Shown: piece after piece, positions 26,894-35,769 of the stretch
How positions within the stretch are numbered: the stretch's first letter is position 1
Layout of the letters: each line of letters starts with the position of its first letter
Assembly: GCA_963707555.1 (NCBI GenBank)
Contig: CAVPQM010000002.1
Coordinates: 124,001 to 188,000, forward strand
Length of the DNA: 64,000 nucleotides
Source: JAFAFN01 sp963707555
GTDB taxonomy: Bacteria > Actinomycetota > Acidimicrobiia > Acidimicrobiales > Microtrichaceae
Direction of reading: 5' to 3'
The notes under the pieces: generated by a model
What the model saw: only the letters and a program-made list of their open reading frames with translations
The model's database searches: none
What the model was told of the DNA's origin: nothing
Translations under genes and position numbers: made by a program

Positions 26894-28428
26894 CGACGCA
26901 GCAGGGCCAGCAGGGCGTCGGACCGCACGACGTTCGCCCCCAGGCGGCGTGCGCCCTCGGCGACCCGACGATCGGAGCTGGCCACCACGACCGGCACGTC
27001 GGTCGGCAGCTCAGCCACCATCGCCAGGATGACGTCGTCGGCCTCGACGTCCGCGGGGCTGAAGTGCACCCGTACCGGCAGCGGAGCGGCGACGCTCGGG
27101 CGCCGGCCGTCGTCGTCGCCGTCGAACACGACGTGCACGTTGGCACCGGTGCGGCTCTGCAGCGCCCCGAGGGCGCTGGTCAGCGAGCGGCGCTGGTGGG
27201 AGCGGTCGAGGGCGGGCCATCCCTCCATCGAGACGTTGTAGCCGTCGACGATCATGATCGCGCCGGTGGCGGAGGCCAGCTGCTCGACACCCTCGGCGGT
27301 CCCGTCGTGCACCCCGCCGCGCAGCCGCAACGGCGACCGCCGCGGTGGACGCACCGACGGCCGGCTCTCCACGGCACCGGGCTGCGGCGCCTCGGCCTCG
27401 GGCTCGCTCACCCCTGCCGACCGTCCGGGAGTCGGGTCGGGGCTCGGCATCGGATCCGGGACGAGCAGTCGTGCCGCCTCGGCGAGTGCGTCGCCGAGCA
27501 CCGAGGTCGCCTCGGCGGCGCGCGCCACCGCCGCCGCGACCTGCGAGGGGTCGAGTCCGTCCCAGGGCGATGCCACCGCCGGTTCGACCGGCGCGGCGAT
27601 CGACGCGGGCCCGCCCACCGGGTCCGACCTCGCCTGATCACCGCGGCTCGACTCCGTCCCGGCGTGACCGGGATCGGCGCCCTCGGGTCGGGCGTCCTCG
27701 GGACGGGCGGTGACCGGACGGGCGGTGACGGGGCGCTCCGGCTGGGCGTCGGCCGGCGACGACGTCGCCCGCGTGCGTCGGCCAGCTCGACCACGTGCGC
27801 CTCGAGCTCGGTGACGCGGGCACGCAGCTCGCGCAGCGCATCGAGGCGGTTGGTCGCCAGCGCCTCGGTCGCCTTGAGGTGCTTGACCGTCGCGGCGCGG
27901 TCCTCGACCAGCTCGGCGACACGCGCCGAGAGGTCCGCCGCGTTCGCCTCGAGCGCCGCTCGACCGGCTCGTTCCTGGGCCAGGGCGGATTCTGCGGCGT
28001 CGAGCGCAGCGGTCGAGCGCCCGTGGTCGGTGCGCAGCGCCTCCAGGGTCGCCTCGACCTGGGCGAGCCGGCGCTCGGCGACCGCCTCACGACGCGTCGC
28101 CTGGTCGTCCTCGCTCTCCTCGATCGCGGCGGCCGAGAGCAGCTCGAACTCCTCGTCCCAGCCCTCGGGCCGCTCCAGGAACAACCACGAGGCCCGCCCG
28201 AGATCGGACTCGGTCGCACCCTGTGCGACCCGCGCCCGGAACTCGTCGTCGCTGTCCAGCACGGACCTGACCGTCTGCAACGCCCGTGACGGCAGCTTCG
28301 CGAAGCGCAGCACGGGTCGCAGCTTGGCGGGTGGCGCCGGCGCGTCGACGGTCGAGGCGTCCCGGCGCGCCGTGACGACGGCCCGTTCCAGCGCCCCGAT
28401 CAGGAGCTCGTCGGACGGGTCGATGTGA
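26890..28428 (-). CDS. NYN-domain nuclease-like protein with coiled coil (one frameshift)
   Basis: Two parts joined by a shift near 27770. The N-terminal part (about 28425-27780) contains DELLIGALERAVVTARRDAS, FAKLPSRALQTVRSVL and a coiled coil (LAQVEATLEALRTDHGRSTA onward). A Pro/Ala/Arg-rich linker with short repeats (PVTARPVTARPED) leads to the C-terminal YacP-like NYN domain: MIVDGYNVSMEGWP, VHVVFDGDD, DVEADDVILAMVAEL and VVASSDRRVAEGARRLGA, holding the acidic metal-binding residues of PIN-like RNases. The only standard start in the first frame is a GTG at 28313, but coding character extends to about 28425, adjacent to the upstream stop, so the true start is unclear. Confidence 0.7.
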
Positions 28429-28695
28429 TCAACCCTCCGAGGAACCGGCGTCGTCGGCGACCCCGGTGGAGGCCAGTTCGTCGGCGTCGACGGCGACCAC
28501 CGACGCCGAGGAGTCGCACCACCGGCAGATCACCGGCTCGATCTCCTCGGAGAGCACCTCGGACTCCTCGATGCTCAGGTCACCACCGATCGTGTAGTGG
28601 TGGAACGACCTGGTCCGGCGCGTGACGGTGACCTCGAAGCGGGTCAGGTTGCCGCAGGCGTTGCAGCGGTAGCGGGTGCTCGGTGAGGACTCCAT
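28429..28695 (-). CDS. Small zinc-ribbon protein
   Basis: 88 residues from the ATG at 28695. Two Cys pairs, RCNACGNLTRFEV near residue 10 and VICRWCDSSASV near residue 58, are likely to bind one zinc. The middle (SFHHYTIGGDLSIEESEVLS) is well defined and the C-terminus acidic. A nucleic-acid or protein adaptor role is possible; no close family name is recognised. Its stop is directly followed by the NYN gene, so they are likely one transcript. Confidence 0.7.
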   Translation of the reverse strand: MESSPSTRYRCNACGNLTRFEVTVTRRTRSFHHYTIGGDLSIEESEVLSEEIEPVICRWCDSSASVVAVDADELASTGVADDAGSSEG

Positions 28696-28729
28696 CCCCG
28701 CCAGTCTACCCCCGCCCGTGACGACGCTC

Positions 28730-29800
28730 TCAGCCCTCGTCGGCGGCCTGCGACGCCGCCCGGCTGACCGCGACGAGTTCGCCGAGCACGGTGGCGGCGG
28801 CACCCGAGCCGATCGCTGCGCCGGCGCGCTCGACACCCGCCGCCAGGTCGTCGACCAGCCCCGCGACGACGAGACCCGCGGCGGCGTTCAGCACGACCAT
28901 GTCGCGGATCGGCCCGGGCTCACCGGCCAGCACCGACTCCGCCGCCGCCGCGTTCTCGGCCGGGCCGCCCACCGCGATGTCCTCGACCGAGGCGCGAGCG
29001 ATGCCGACATCCTCGGGCACGACCCGGAAGCTCCTCACGACCCCGCCGCGCACCTCGACGACCTCGGTCGCACCGGTGGTCGTCAGCTCGTCGAGGCCGT
29101 CGGTCCCGTGGACCACCCACGCGTGGTCCATGCCACGACGGGCGAGCACGTCGGGCACCAGGTCCATGAGCCGCGGGTCGGACACGCCGAGCACCTGCCG
29201 CGTGACGTGACCGGGGTGCGACAGCGGGCCGAGCACGTTGAACACCGTCGGGATGCCGAGCTCGGCACGCACAGGTGCCGCGTAGCGCATGGACGGGTGG
29301 AACATGCGGGCGAAGGCGAATCCGACGCCGGCCTCGCGCACGCACGCCGCGACGCCCTCGCCGTCGAGCTCGACCTCGACGCCGAGCGCCTCGAGCAGGT
29401 CGGTGGAACCCGACGCGGACGACGCCTTGCGGTTGCCGTGCTTGCAGACCGTGGCACCGGCAGCTGCGGCGACGATCGACGCCATCGTCGACACGTTGAA
29501 CGCCCGACCCTTGAGCGTCGAGGACCCGCCCATGCCGACCAGGTCGATCGTGGTGGTCGGGTCGGGCAGCTCGAGTGGCGCAGCGACCTCGAGCATGGCG
29601 GCCACCATGCCCTGGACCTCTTCGGCGGTCTCGCCCTTCATGCGCAGTGCGACGATGAACGCGGCGACCTGCGCGGGGGTGGCCTCGCCCGTCAGCACGT
29701 GCTCCAAGGCCGTGCGCGTCACCGCGGCCGACACGTCGCGTCCGTCGGTCAGCTCGCGCAACAGCCCGGGCCATGCCCCGATCTCGGCGAATGCACCCAT
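28730..29800 (-). CDS. trpD: Anthranilate phosphoribosyltransferase
   Basis: Transfers phosphoribose to anthranilate in tryptophan synthesis. 356 residues. Most family blocks are present: helical N-terminus with QVAAFIVALRMKGETAEEV, KHGNRKASSASGSTDLLEALG, FAFARMFHPSMRY, FNVLGPLSHPG, VVHGTDGLDELTTTGATEV and ENAAAAESVLAG. The PRPP loop deviates: where the family has GTGGDG-x2-TxNxST this gene reads VGMGGSSTLKGRAFNVST, with Met and Ser at conserved Thr and Asp positions and extra residues. It may therefore be a paralogue. No other trp gene is adjacent. Confidence 0.8.
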   Translation of the reverse strand: MGAFAEIGAWPGLLRELTDGRDVSAAVTRTALEHVLTGEATPAQVAAFIVALRMKGETAEEVQGMVAAMLEVAAPLELPDPTTTIDLVGMGGSSTLKGRAFNVSTMASIVAAAAGATVCKHGNRKASSASGSTDLLEALGVEVELDGEGVAACVREAGVGFAFARMFHPSMRYAAPVRAELGIPTVFNVLGPLSHPGHVTRQVLGVSDPRLMDLVPDVLARRGMDHAWVVHGTDGLDELTTTGATEVVEVRGGVVRSFRVVPEDVGIARASVEDIAVGGPAENAAAAESVLAGEPGPIRDMVVLNAAAGLVVAGLVDDLAAGVERAGAAIGSGAAATVLGELVAVSRAASQAADEG

Positions 29801-29869
29801 GTCCTGCCCTCCAGGGTCAGTGCGCCGGACCCGACGACGGGTTCGGCGCGACTCGGACGTCGTGTCCGC

Positions 29870-30169
29870 TCAGCGTGCTCCCGCGCCCGAGACGACCTCG
29901 GCGCCGCGGCCGGGTGCAGCCTCACCCGAGTTGCCCATGGAGCGCAGACGACGGCGACGGCGGATGATCCGCTGGCGCTCACGCTCGGTGGCGCCGCCCC
30001 ACACGCCGTTGTGCTCGCGATGCCCGATCGCGTGCTCCAGGCAGTCGGCCTGGACGGGACATTCGGCGCAGACGGCCTTGGCCTCGTCGGCCTCTTCATC
30101 GGTGGCCGGATAGAAGATCGTGGGATCCAGGCCCTTGCAGGCCGAGCGGGTCACCCAATCGCGGTCCAT
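29870..30169 (-). CDS. WhiB family iron-sulfur transcription factor
   Basis: 99 residues from the ATG at 30169. The four cluster-binding Cys are at 11, 34, 37 and 43 (SACKGLD and VCAECPVQADC), followed by the turn GVWGG and a basic tail (RERQRIIRRRRRLRSM) that contacts DNA. WhiB proteins bind the primary sigma factor and occur only in Actinobacteria and their phages. Which subtype it is cannot be settled by eye; GVWGGATERERQ fits the WhiB1/WhiB2 group. Divergent from glpD across 182 bases. Confidence 0.92.
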   Translation of the reverse strand: MDRDWVTRSACKGLDPTIFYPATDEEADEAKAVCAECPVQADCLEHAIGHREHNGVWGGATERERQRIIRRRRRLRSMGNSGEAAPGRGAEVVSGAGAR

Positions 30170-30351
30170 GCCGTCCGATTCTGCCTGCGCCCGCCGTACA
30201 TGTCCAAGTGAGATACAAGTTGGCCGAATCGTCACTCTACGTGGCCACGACGACGCAGTTGGTGAGAGGTTGCAGGGCCGCCGAACAATCGTCGCCCCAA
30301 CCGGCTCGGCGCACATGACCGCTGGACACACGCCCCCTAGGCTCGTCGATC

Positions 30352-32043
30352 GTGACCCCACGCCCGTTCGTCCGATCCTCCTCGCTCGACGCCCTCCGCG
30401 ACGAGACCTACGACGTCGTGGTCGTCGGCGGCGGCATCACGGGCGCGGGCGTCGCGCTCGACGCGGCCTCCCGGGGACTGCGGACCGCCATCGTCGAGCG
30501 GGGCGACTTCGCGTCGGGCACGTCGTCGAAGTCCTCGAAGCTCGTCCACGGCGGGCTGCGCTATCTGCAGCAGGGCGAGGTCGGACTGGTCTACGAGGCG
30601 CTCGCCGAACGTCAGCGCCTGCTCGAGAACGCACCGCACCTGGTCCGTCCGCTCCCCTTCCTCATCCCGATGTTCGGCAAGGACGGCATCATCCCCGCCA
30701 AGATCGCACGCCTGCTGGGCTCCGCGATGTGGGGCTACGACCTGACCGGCGGCCTCCGGATCGGCAAGGTGCACCAGCGCCTCGACGCGGACGAGGCGCT
30801 GTCGTACATGCCGACGCTCCCCCGCGAGAACCTCGTATCGGGTTACCTCTACTACGACGCCGCGGCCGACGACGCCCGCCTGGTCCTGGCCGTGTTGCGC
30901 ACCGCTGCGCTCGAACACGGTGCGGTCGCCGCGAACTACGTCGGGGCGGTCGGGCTGTCCAAGGACGCCGGGGGACGCATCGACGGCGTCGAGGTCGATG
31001 CCGACGGCGAGCACTTCACCGTGCGGGCCCACTCCGTGGTCAACGCCGCTGGGGTGTGGTCCGACGACGTGCGCGAGTTCGACGAGGGCACCAACCCGGA
31101 CTCGATCCGCCCCGCCAAGGGCATCCACATCACCGTGCCGTGGCGCCTCGTGCGGAACCAGGTCGCAGCGGTCATCCCGGTGCCGAAGGACCGTCGATCG
31201 GTGTTCGTCGTCCCCCAGGGCGAGTTCACCTACGTCGGCACGACCGACACCGACTACGACGGACCGGTCGACGACCCGCAGTGCACCAGCGACGACATCG
31301 ACTACCTGCTGCGAGCGCTGAACGGGGCCTGCACCGAGACCATCACCCGCGACGACATCGTGGGCTCGTGGGCGGGCCTTCGTCCGCTGGTGAAGTCGGC
31401 CAGCAGCGGACGCACCGCGGATCTGTCGCGCAAGCACAACGTGCGTCGCTCGAACTCCGGCCTGGTGACGATCACCGGCGGCAAGCTCACCACCTACCGC
31501 CGCATGGCCGCCGACACCGTCGACGAGCTCGTCGGCGACGTGCTGCCGATCCGCCCGGGCGCGACCCAGGTGGGCCGCAGCCGCACCAAGAAGCTGCGCC
31601 TGCGTGGCGCCGCGGGCTTCGACACGCTGGCCTCGACCCGGTCCGTCTACCCGGCGGCCCCCGCCGAGCTGATCGAGCACCTGGGCAACCGCTACGGCGG
31701 CGAAGCCCGCGTGCTGCTGGCCGCGATCCAGTCCGACCCGTCGCTCGCCGAGACCGTCGTCGACGGGCTGCCCTACACCCGCGCCGAGATCGACTTCGCC
31801 GTCCGGCACGAGATGGCCCGCTCGGTCACCGACGTGCTGTCGCGTCGCACCCGGTCGCTGCTGCTGGCACGAGACGACTCGGCGGTCGCCGCCGACGCGG
31901 TCGCCCGGATGATCGCACCCTCGCTCGACTGGGACGCCTCGGACGTCACCGCGTCGGTCGAGTCCTACCGGGCAGCGGTCGTGCACGAACGGGAGTCGGC
32001 CGATCTGCCCGAGACCCATCTCGACGCGATGCTCGGCGCCTGA
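30352..32043 (+). CDS. glpD: Glycerol-3-phosphate dehydrogenase (FAD)
   Basis: Oxidises sn-glycerol-3-phosphate to dihydroxyacetone phosphate at the membrane, feeding electrons to quinone. 563 residues. FAD Rossmann motif YDVVVVGGGITGAGVALDAA (residues about 20-39), TSSKSSKLVHGGLRYLQQGE, FAD-contact VVNAAGVWSD, YVGTTDTDYDG and TITGGKLTTYRRMA. A C-terminal helical DAO_C domain completes it. The GTG at 30352 lies eight bases after a TAGGCT box, suggesting a leaderless mRNA. First gene of a four-gene run ending with an FGGY kinase. Confidence 0.92.
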   Translation: MTPRPFVRSSSLDALRDETYDVVVVGGGITGAGVALDAASRGLRTAIVERGDFASGTSSKSSKLVHGGLRYLQQGEVGLVYEALAERQRLLENAPHLVRPLPFLIPMFGKDGIIPAKIARLLGSAMWGYDLTGGLRIGKVHQRLDADEALSYMPTLPRENLVSGYLYYDAAADDARLVLAVLRTAALEHGAVAANYVGAVGLSKDAGGRIDGVEVDADGEHFTVRAHSVVNAAGVWSDDVREFDEGTNPDSIRPAKGIHITVPWRLVRNQVAAVIPVPKDRRSVFVVPQGEFTYVGTTDTDYDGPVDDPQCTSDDIDYLLRALNGACTETITRDDIVGSWAGLRPLVKSASSGRTADLSRKHNVRRSNSGLVTITGGKLTTYRRMAADTVDELVGDVLPIRPGATQVGRSRTKKLRLRGAAGFDTLASTRSVYPAAPAELIEHLGNRYGGEARVLLAAIQSDPSLAETVVDGLPYTRAEIDFAVRHEMARSVTDVLSRRTRSLLLARDDSAVAADAVARMIAPSLDWDASDVTASVESYRAAVVHERESADLPETHLDAMLGA

Positions 32044-32101
32044 GCGCCCGCCGACCGCCCCGAACCGTCCCCACCGACATCCAGCACGACGGAGCCCACG
32101 G

Positions 32102-33670
32102 ATGAGCACACCACGATCACTCGCCGACCTGGATCTGGGTCCGGGTGTCCCGACACCGCCGATCGAGCTGGCCGGGGGCGCAGCATCCGCGACCTCGAGG
32201 CGACGGGGCTCGCGGGTCGGGGTGACCGAGGCCGTGCTGCGCGAGCTGCGCGCCGCCTGCCCCGACGTGTCCGACGACCCGGCGGTCGTGGGCGAGTCGA
32301 GCCGCGACTGGTGGCCGCTCGCCATGACCTGGGCGGTGCGCGGGCAGCTCGCCTCCCGCGCGGCGGTCGTCGCCCGGCCCACCGACGCCGAGCAGGTCGC
32401 CGCCGTCGTCGAGGTCTGCAACACGTGGGGCATCCCGGTGACCGCCGCTGCGGGCCGCTCCGGCGTCCTGGGCGCGTCGGTGCCGCTCTACGGCGGTGTC
32501 GTGCTCGACATGTGCGGGCTGAGCGGCATCGTCGCCGTCGACGACGAGTCGTTGACCGTCGAGGTGCTGCCGGGCACCTTCGGCGACCGCTTCGAACAGG
32601 AGCTTCGTGAGCAGCACGGGCTCACCTGCGGGCACTGGCCGCAGTCGATGGCGCTGTCGACGGTCGGCGGGTGGGTCGCCTGTCGTGGTGCGGGCCAGCT
32701 GTCGACCCGGTACGGCAAGATCGAGGACATGGTCACCGGCCTGGACGTGGTGCTCGCGGACGGCTCGACGGTCACGACCGGCGGGTACCCACGTACCGCG
32801 ACGGGACCGGATCTGACGCAGCTGTTCGTCGGCTCCGAGGGCACGCTGGGCATCGTCACCTCCGTGCGCATGCGGGTGCACCCCGTCGCTGCGCACGAGC
32901 GGCGGACCGTCGTCGCGCTCCCCTCGTTCGTCGACGGCCTGGACCTGTGCCGGCGGATCATCCGCCGCGGCGCGACTCCAGCGGTGCTGCGCCTGTACGA
33001 CGGGACCGAATCGGACCGCAACTACCAGGTCGGCACCGACCGGGCGGTGCTCATGGCCCTCGACGAGGGCGATCCGGCGATCGTCGATGCGGTCTTCGCG
33101 GTCATCGAGGACGAGTTCGCCCACGGACCAGTGCCCGTCGAGCGCCTCGACGACGGGCTCGCTGACCACTGGCTCGAGAAGCGCAACGACGTCGCCGCGC
33201 TCGAGCGCTACATCAGCGGCGGGCTGGTGGTCGACACCATGGAGATCTCGGGCCCCTGGTCGACGCTGCCGGGCATCTACCGCGACGTGCTCGTAGCCAT
33301 CGGCGCCATCGAGGGGACGCTCGCGGTGTCGGCGCACTGCAGCCACAGCTACCTCGACGGCGGCTGCCTGTACTTCACCTTCGCCGGTCAGCCGACCGAG
33401 CAGGGCGACGACGGGTTCTCCACCCAGGAGTCGACCGAGCGCTTCTACCGCGGCGTGTGGGACGCAGGGACCCGGGCGGTGCTGGCCGGCGGCGGATCGC
33501 TGTCGCACCACCACGGCGTGGGCCTGAACCGGTCCGGGTACGTCGCCGAGGCCCTCGGCGGCGGGCTCGACGTGCTGGGTGCGGTGAAGAAGGCGCTCGA
33601 CCCCAAGGGCGTGCTCAACCCGGGCAAGCTCGGCCTGCCCTCCGCGTTCGGCAACGCAGGGCTGGCCTGA
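32102..33670 (+). CDS. FAD-binding oxidase, alkyl-DHAP synthase-like
   Basis: 522 residues. A PCMH-type FAD-binding domain (SRAAVVARPTDAEQVAAVVE, VTAAAGRSGVLGASVPLYGG, ALSTVGGWVACRGAGQLSTR, LFVGSEGTLGIVTSVRMRV) is followed by an FAD-oxidase C-terminal domain with the active-site run SLSHHHGVGLNRSGY and the closing ALDPKGVLNPGKL. The His-His-His-Gly-Val-Gly segment is typical of alkyldihydroxyacetonephosphate synthases, which replace the acyl group of acyl-DHAP with a fatty alcohol to start ether lipids. Its place behind glpD, whose product is DHAP, fits. A related D-lactate/glycolate-type oxidase activity is the main alternative. Confidence 0.75.
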   Translation: MSTPRSLADLDLGPGVPTPPIELAGGAASATSRRRGSRVGVTEAVLRELRAACPDVSDDPAVVGESSRDWWPLAMTWAVRGQLASRAAVVARPTDAEQVAAVVEVCNTWGIPVTAAAGRSGVLGASVPLYGGVVLDMCGLSGIVAVDDESLTVEVLPGTFGDRFEQELREQHGLTCGHWPQSMALSTVGGWVACRGAGQLSTRYGKIEDMVTGLDVVLADGSTVTTGGYPRTATGPDLTQLFVGSEGTLGIVTSVRMRVHPVAAHERRTVVALPSFVDGLDLCRRIIRRGATPAVLRLYDGTESDRNYQVGTDRAVLMALDEGDPAIVDAVFAVIEDEFAHGPVPVERLDDGLADHWLEKRNDVAALERYISGGLVVDTMEISGPWSTLPGIYRDVLVAIGAIEGTLAVSAHCSHSYLDGGCLYFTFAGQPTEQGDDGFSTQESTERFYRGVWDAGTRAVLAGGGSLSHHHGVGLNRSGYVAEALGGGLDVLGAVKKALDPKGVLNPGKLGLPSAFGNAGLA

Positions 33671-33672
33671 CC

Positions 33673-34137
33673 GTGACCGCACCCCGATCGTCCCAAGGAC
33701 CCGGCGGCAACGCCCTGCCCGAACTCGAACCGCTGCAGGCCCTGTGGCGTGGTGTCATCACCGGTCTCGTGCTGGTCATGCCCGCGGCGATCCTCAACAA
33801 CGTGCTGATCGACGACGGCACGATCGAACCGGGCCACCCGGCGACGTTCGTGTTCTGGTTGCTGATCCTGCTCGGCGGAGCTGCCGGCGGGTGGGCGACC
33901 ATCCGCCTCGCGCCGTCCGCCCAACTCGCGCACGCCGCAGCCGCCGGTGCCGGCGCGTACCTGGCCGCACAGGGGGTCGGCGTGGTCCTCCGGCTGATCT
34001 CGGGTGAGTCGATCAGCTGGCTCGCCTTCCCGTTCATGGCCATCATGATGGCGACCTGCGGGATGCTCGGGGGGATGTTCGCCCGCAAGTGGCTGCAACA
34101 GAACGGCCCGGCGCCCAGGAGCGACGACCGACCGTGA
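33673..34137 (+). CDS. Four-helix membrane protein in the glpD cluster
   Basis: 154 residues from the GTG two bases after the preceding stop. Four hydrophobic segments: ALWRGVITGLVLVMPAAILN, ATFVFWLLILLGGAAGGWAT, HAAAAGAGAYLAAQGVGVVL and LAFPFMAIMMATCGMLGGMF. No family recognised and no transport motif. The close spacing on both sides makes it part of the glpD transcript; a role in glycerol or lipid handling is only inference. Confidence 0.7.
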   Translation: MTAPRSSQGPGGNALPELEPLQALWRGVITGLVLVMPAAILNNVLIDDGTIEPGHPATFVFWLLILLGGAAGGWATIRLAPSAQLAHAAAAGAGAYLAAQGVGVVLRLISGESISWLAFPFMAIMMATCGMLGGMFARKWLQQNGPAPRSDDRP

Positions 34138-34156
34138 CCAGTCCGGGGGGACCTGA

Positions 34157-35599
34157 ATGAGCATCCTCGTCATCGACGCGGGAACCAGTGGTGTGCGTGC
34201 CGCGATCGTGCACGCCGACGCGACGATGGGTGTCGAGCGTCGACGCCCGGCGCTGCCCGACAGCCCCTTCCCGGGCCTCGTCGAGTTCGACGCCGTCGCC
34301 TACGCGGACGCTGCGCTGGACTGCGCCCGTGAGGTGCTCGACCAGCACGGTCCGGTCGACGCGGTCGGCATCTCCAACCAGCGGGCGTCGGCGATCGTCT
34401 GGGACGCTGCGACCGGCGAGCCCGTCGCACCGGCACAGGGCTGGCAGGACCTGCGGACGATCGGCGACTGCCTCACGCTCAACGCCGAGGGGTTCCACCT
34501 GGCGCCCACGCTGTCAGCCACCAAGGTGGCGAACATCCTCGACGCCGTCGACCCCGATCGAGTGCGCGACCTGCGCTTCGGGACCGTCGACTCGTGGATC
34601 GTGTGGCGCCTGACCGAGGGGGCCCACCACGTCGCCGACCGGTCCAACTCCGGTGTGTGGGGGTTGCTCGACCTCGACTGCGGTGACGCCGACCGACGGC
34701 TGCTCGAGCGTCTGCGCATCCCGGAGTCCGTGCTGCCGACGGTGGTCGACTCCTCGGGAGCGATCGGCGAAGCGACGGCACTGCCCGGCGCCCCGATGAT
34801 CTGCGGCATCGCCGGTGACCAGCAGGCGTCACTCGTGGGCCAGGGCTGCGTGCTGCCCGGGATGGCCAAGATCACCTTCGGCACCGGCGGCATGCTCGAC
34901 GTGTTCCTCGGCGCGGAGCGGCCCTCGTTCCCCACCAGGGGCAAGGGCGGGACCTACCCACTGGTCTGCTGGCAGGACCGAGGCCAGGTCGCCTGGGGTG
35001 TCGAGGCCGTGATGCTCTCGGCGGGCACGAACGTCGAGTGGTTGCGTGACGACCTGGGACTGATCCCCGATGCGGCCGCATCCTCCGAGATCGCCGCGTC
35101 GGTGCCCGACACCGACGGCGTGACCTACGTGCCGGCGCTGCTCGGCCTGGGCACACCACGATGGGACTACGGGGCACGCGGCTCGCTGCTCGGCCTCACC
35201 CGGGGCACGACCGGCGCGCACATCGTGCGAGCGGTGCTCGAAGGGGTCGCAGAACGTGGGGCCGACCTGGTCGAGGCCGCCGAGCTCGACAGCGGCGTCT
35301 CCCTCGGTACCGTGCGCATCGACGGCGGCATGAGCGCCAACCCGGTGTTCGTCCAGGCCCTGGCGGACGCCACGCAGCGCCCGATCGAGGTCTCTCCGGT
35401 GCTCGAGGCGACCGCGCTCGGGGCCGGGTTCCTCGCCGGTCTCGCCATCGGCACGTGGTCGTCGTGGGACGACATCGCGGCCACGTGGCGGCCCGCCTCG
35501 GCGGTCGAACCAGGTCCGGCGACGGACCGCGACCGCTGGAGAGAGGCCGTCGACCGCTCGGCGGAGTGGATCAGCGACCTCTCCGCCCTGGACTTCTGA
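34157..35599 (+). CDS. FGGY carbohydrate kinase, glycerol-kinase-like
   Basis: 480 residues. VIDAGTSGVRAAIVHADATM (phosphate 1), GISNQRASAIVWDAATGEPV, GWQDLRT at the substrate site, GIAGDQQASLVGQGCVLPGM, TFGTGGMLDVFLG, RIDGGMSANPVFVQALAD and ATALGAGFLAGLAIGTW. It is clearly a second FGGY kinase, diverged from glpK: the GlpK signature GSPYWDPYARG is here GTPRWDYGARG. The substrate may be glycerol, dihydroxyacetone or another polyol. A strong GGGGGGA ribosome site lies before the ATG. It ends the glpD cluster and is followed by a 12-bp hairpin. Confidence 0.82.
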   Translation: MSILVIDAGTSGVRAAIVHADATMGVERRRPALPDSPFPGLVEFDAVAYADAALDCAREVLDQHGPVDAVGISNQRASAIVWDAATGEPVAPAQGWQDLRTIGDCLTLNAEGFHLAPTLSATKVANILDAVDPDRVRDLRFGTVDSWIVWRLTEGAHHVADRSNSGVWGLLDLDCGDADRRLLERLRIPESVLPTVVDSSGAIGEATALPGAPMICGIAGDQQASLVGQGCVLPGMAKITFGTGGMLDVFLGAERPSFPTRGKGGTYPLVCWQDRGQVAWGVEAVMLSAGTNVEWLRDDLGLIPDAAASSEIAASVPDTDGVTYVPALLGLGTPRWDYGARGSLLGLTRGTTGAHIVRAVLEGVAERGADLVEAAELDSGVSLGTVRIDGGMSANPVFVQALADATQRPIEVSPVLEATALGAGFLAGLAIGTWSSWDDIAATWRPASAVEPGPATDRDRWREAVDRSAEWISDLSALDF

Positions 35600-35633
35600 G
35601 GCGCCCGCCCGGGCGCGTCGCCCGTCAGATCTG

Positions 35634-35664
35634 CGTGACCACGGGCACATGCCCCGTGGTCACG
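35634..35664 (+). terminator. Hairpin after the glpD cluster
   Basis: A perfect 12-base stem (cgtgaccacggg with cccgtggtcacg) and a 7-base loop, 35 bases after the kinase stop. There is no T-run, as is common for actinobacterial terminators. Confidence 0.65.
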
Positions 35665-35769
35665 GGGCGTCCGGGCCACTCGGACCCCTGTTGGGCCGAT
35701 CGGTCCATTCGCCTAGGACACCAGGATCAATGGGCTCCAGAAGGCCGATCCGGGTGCCGTAGAAGGATC

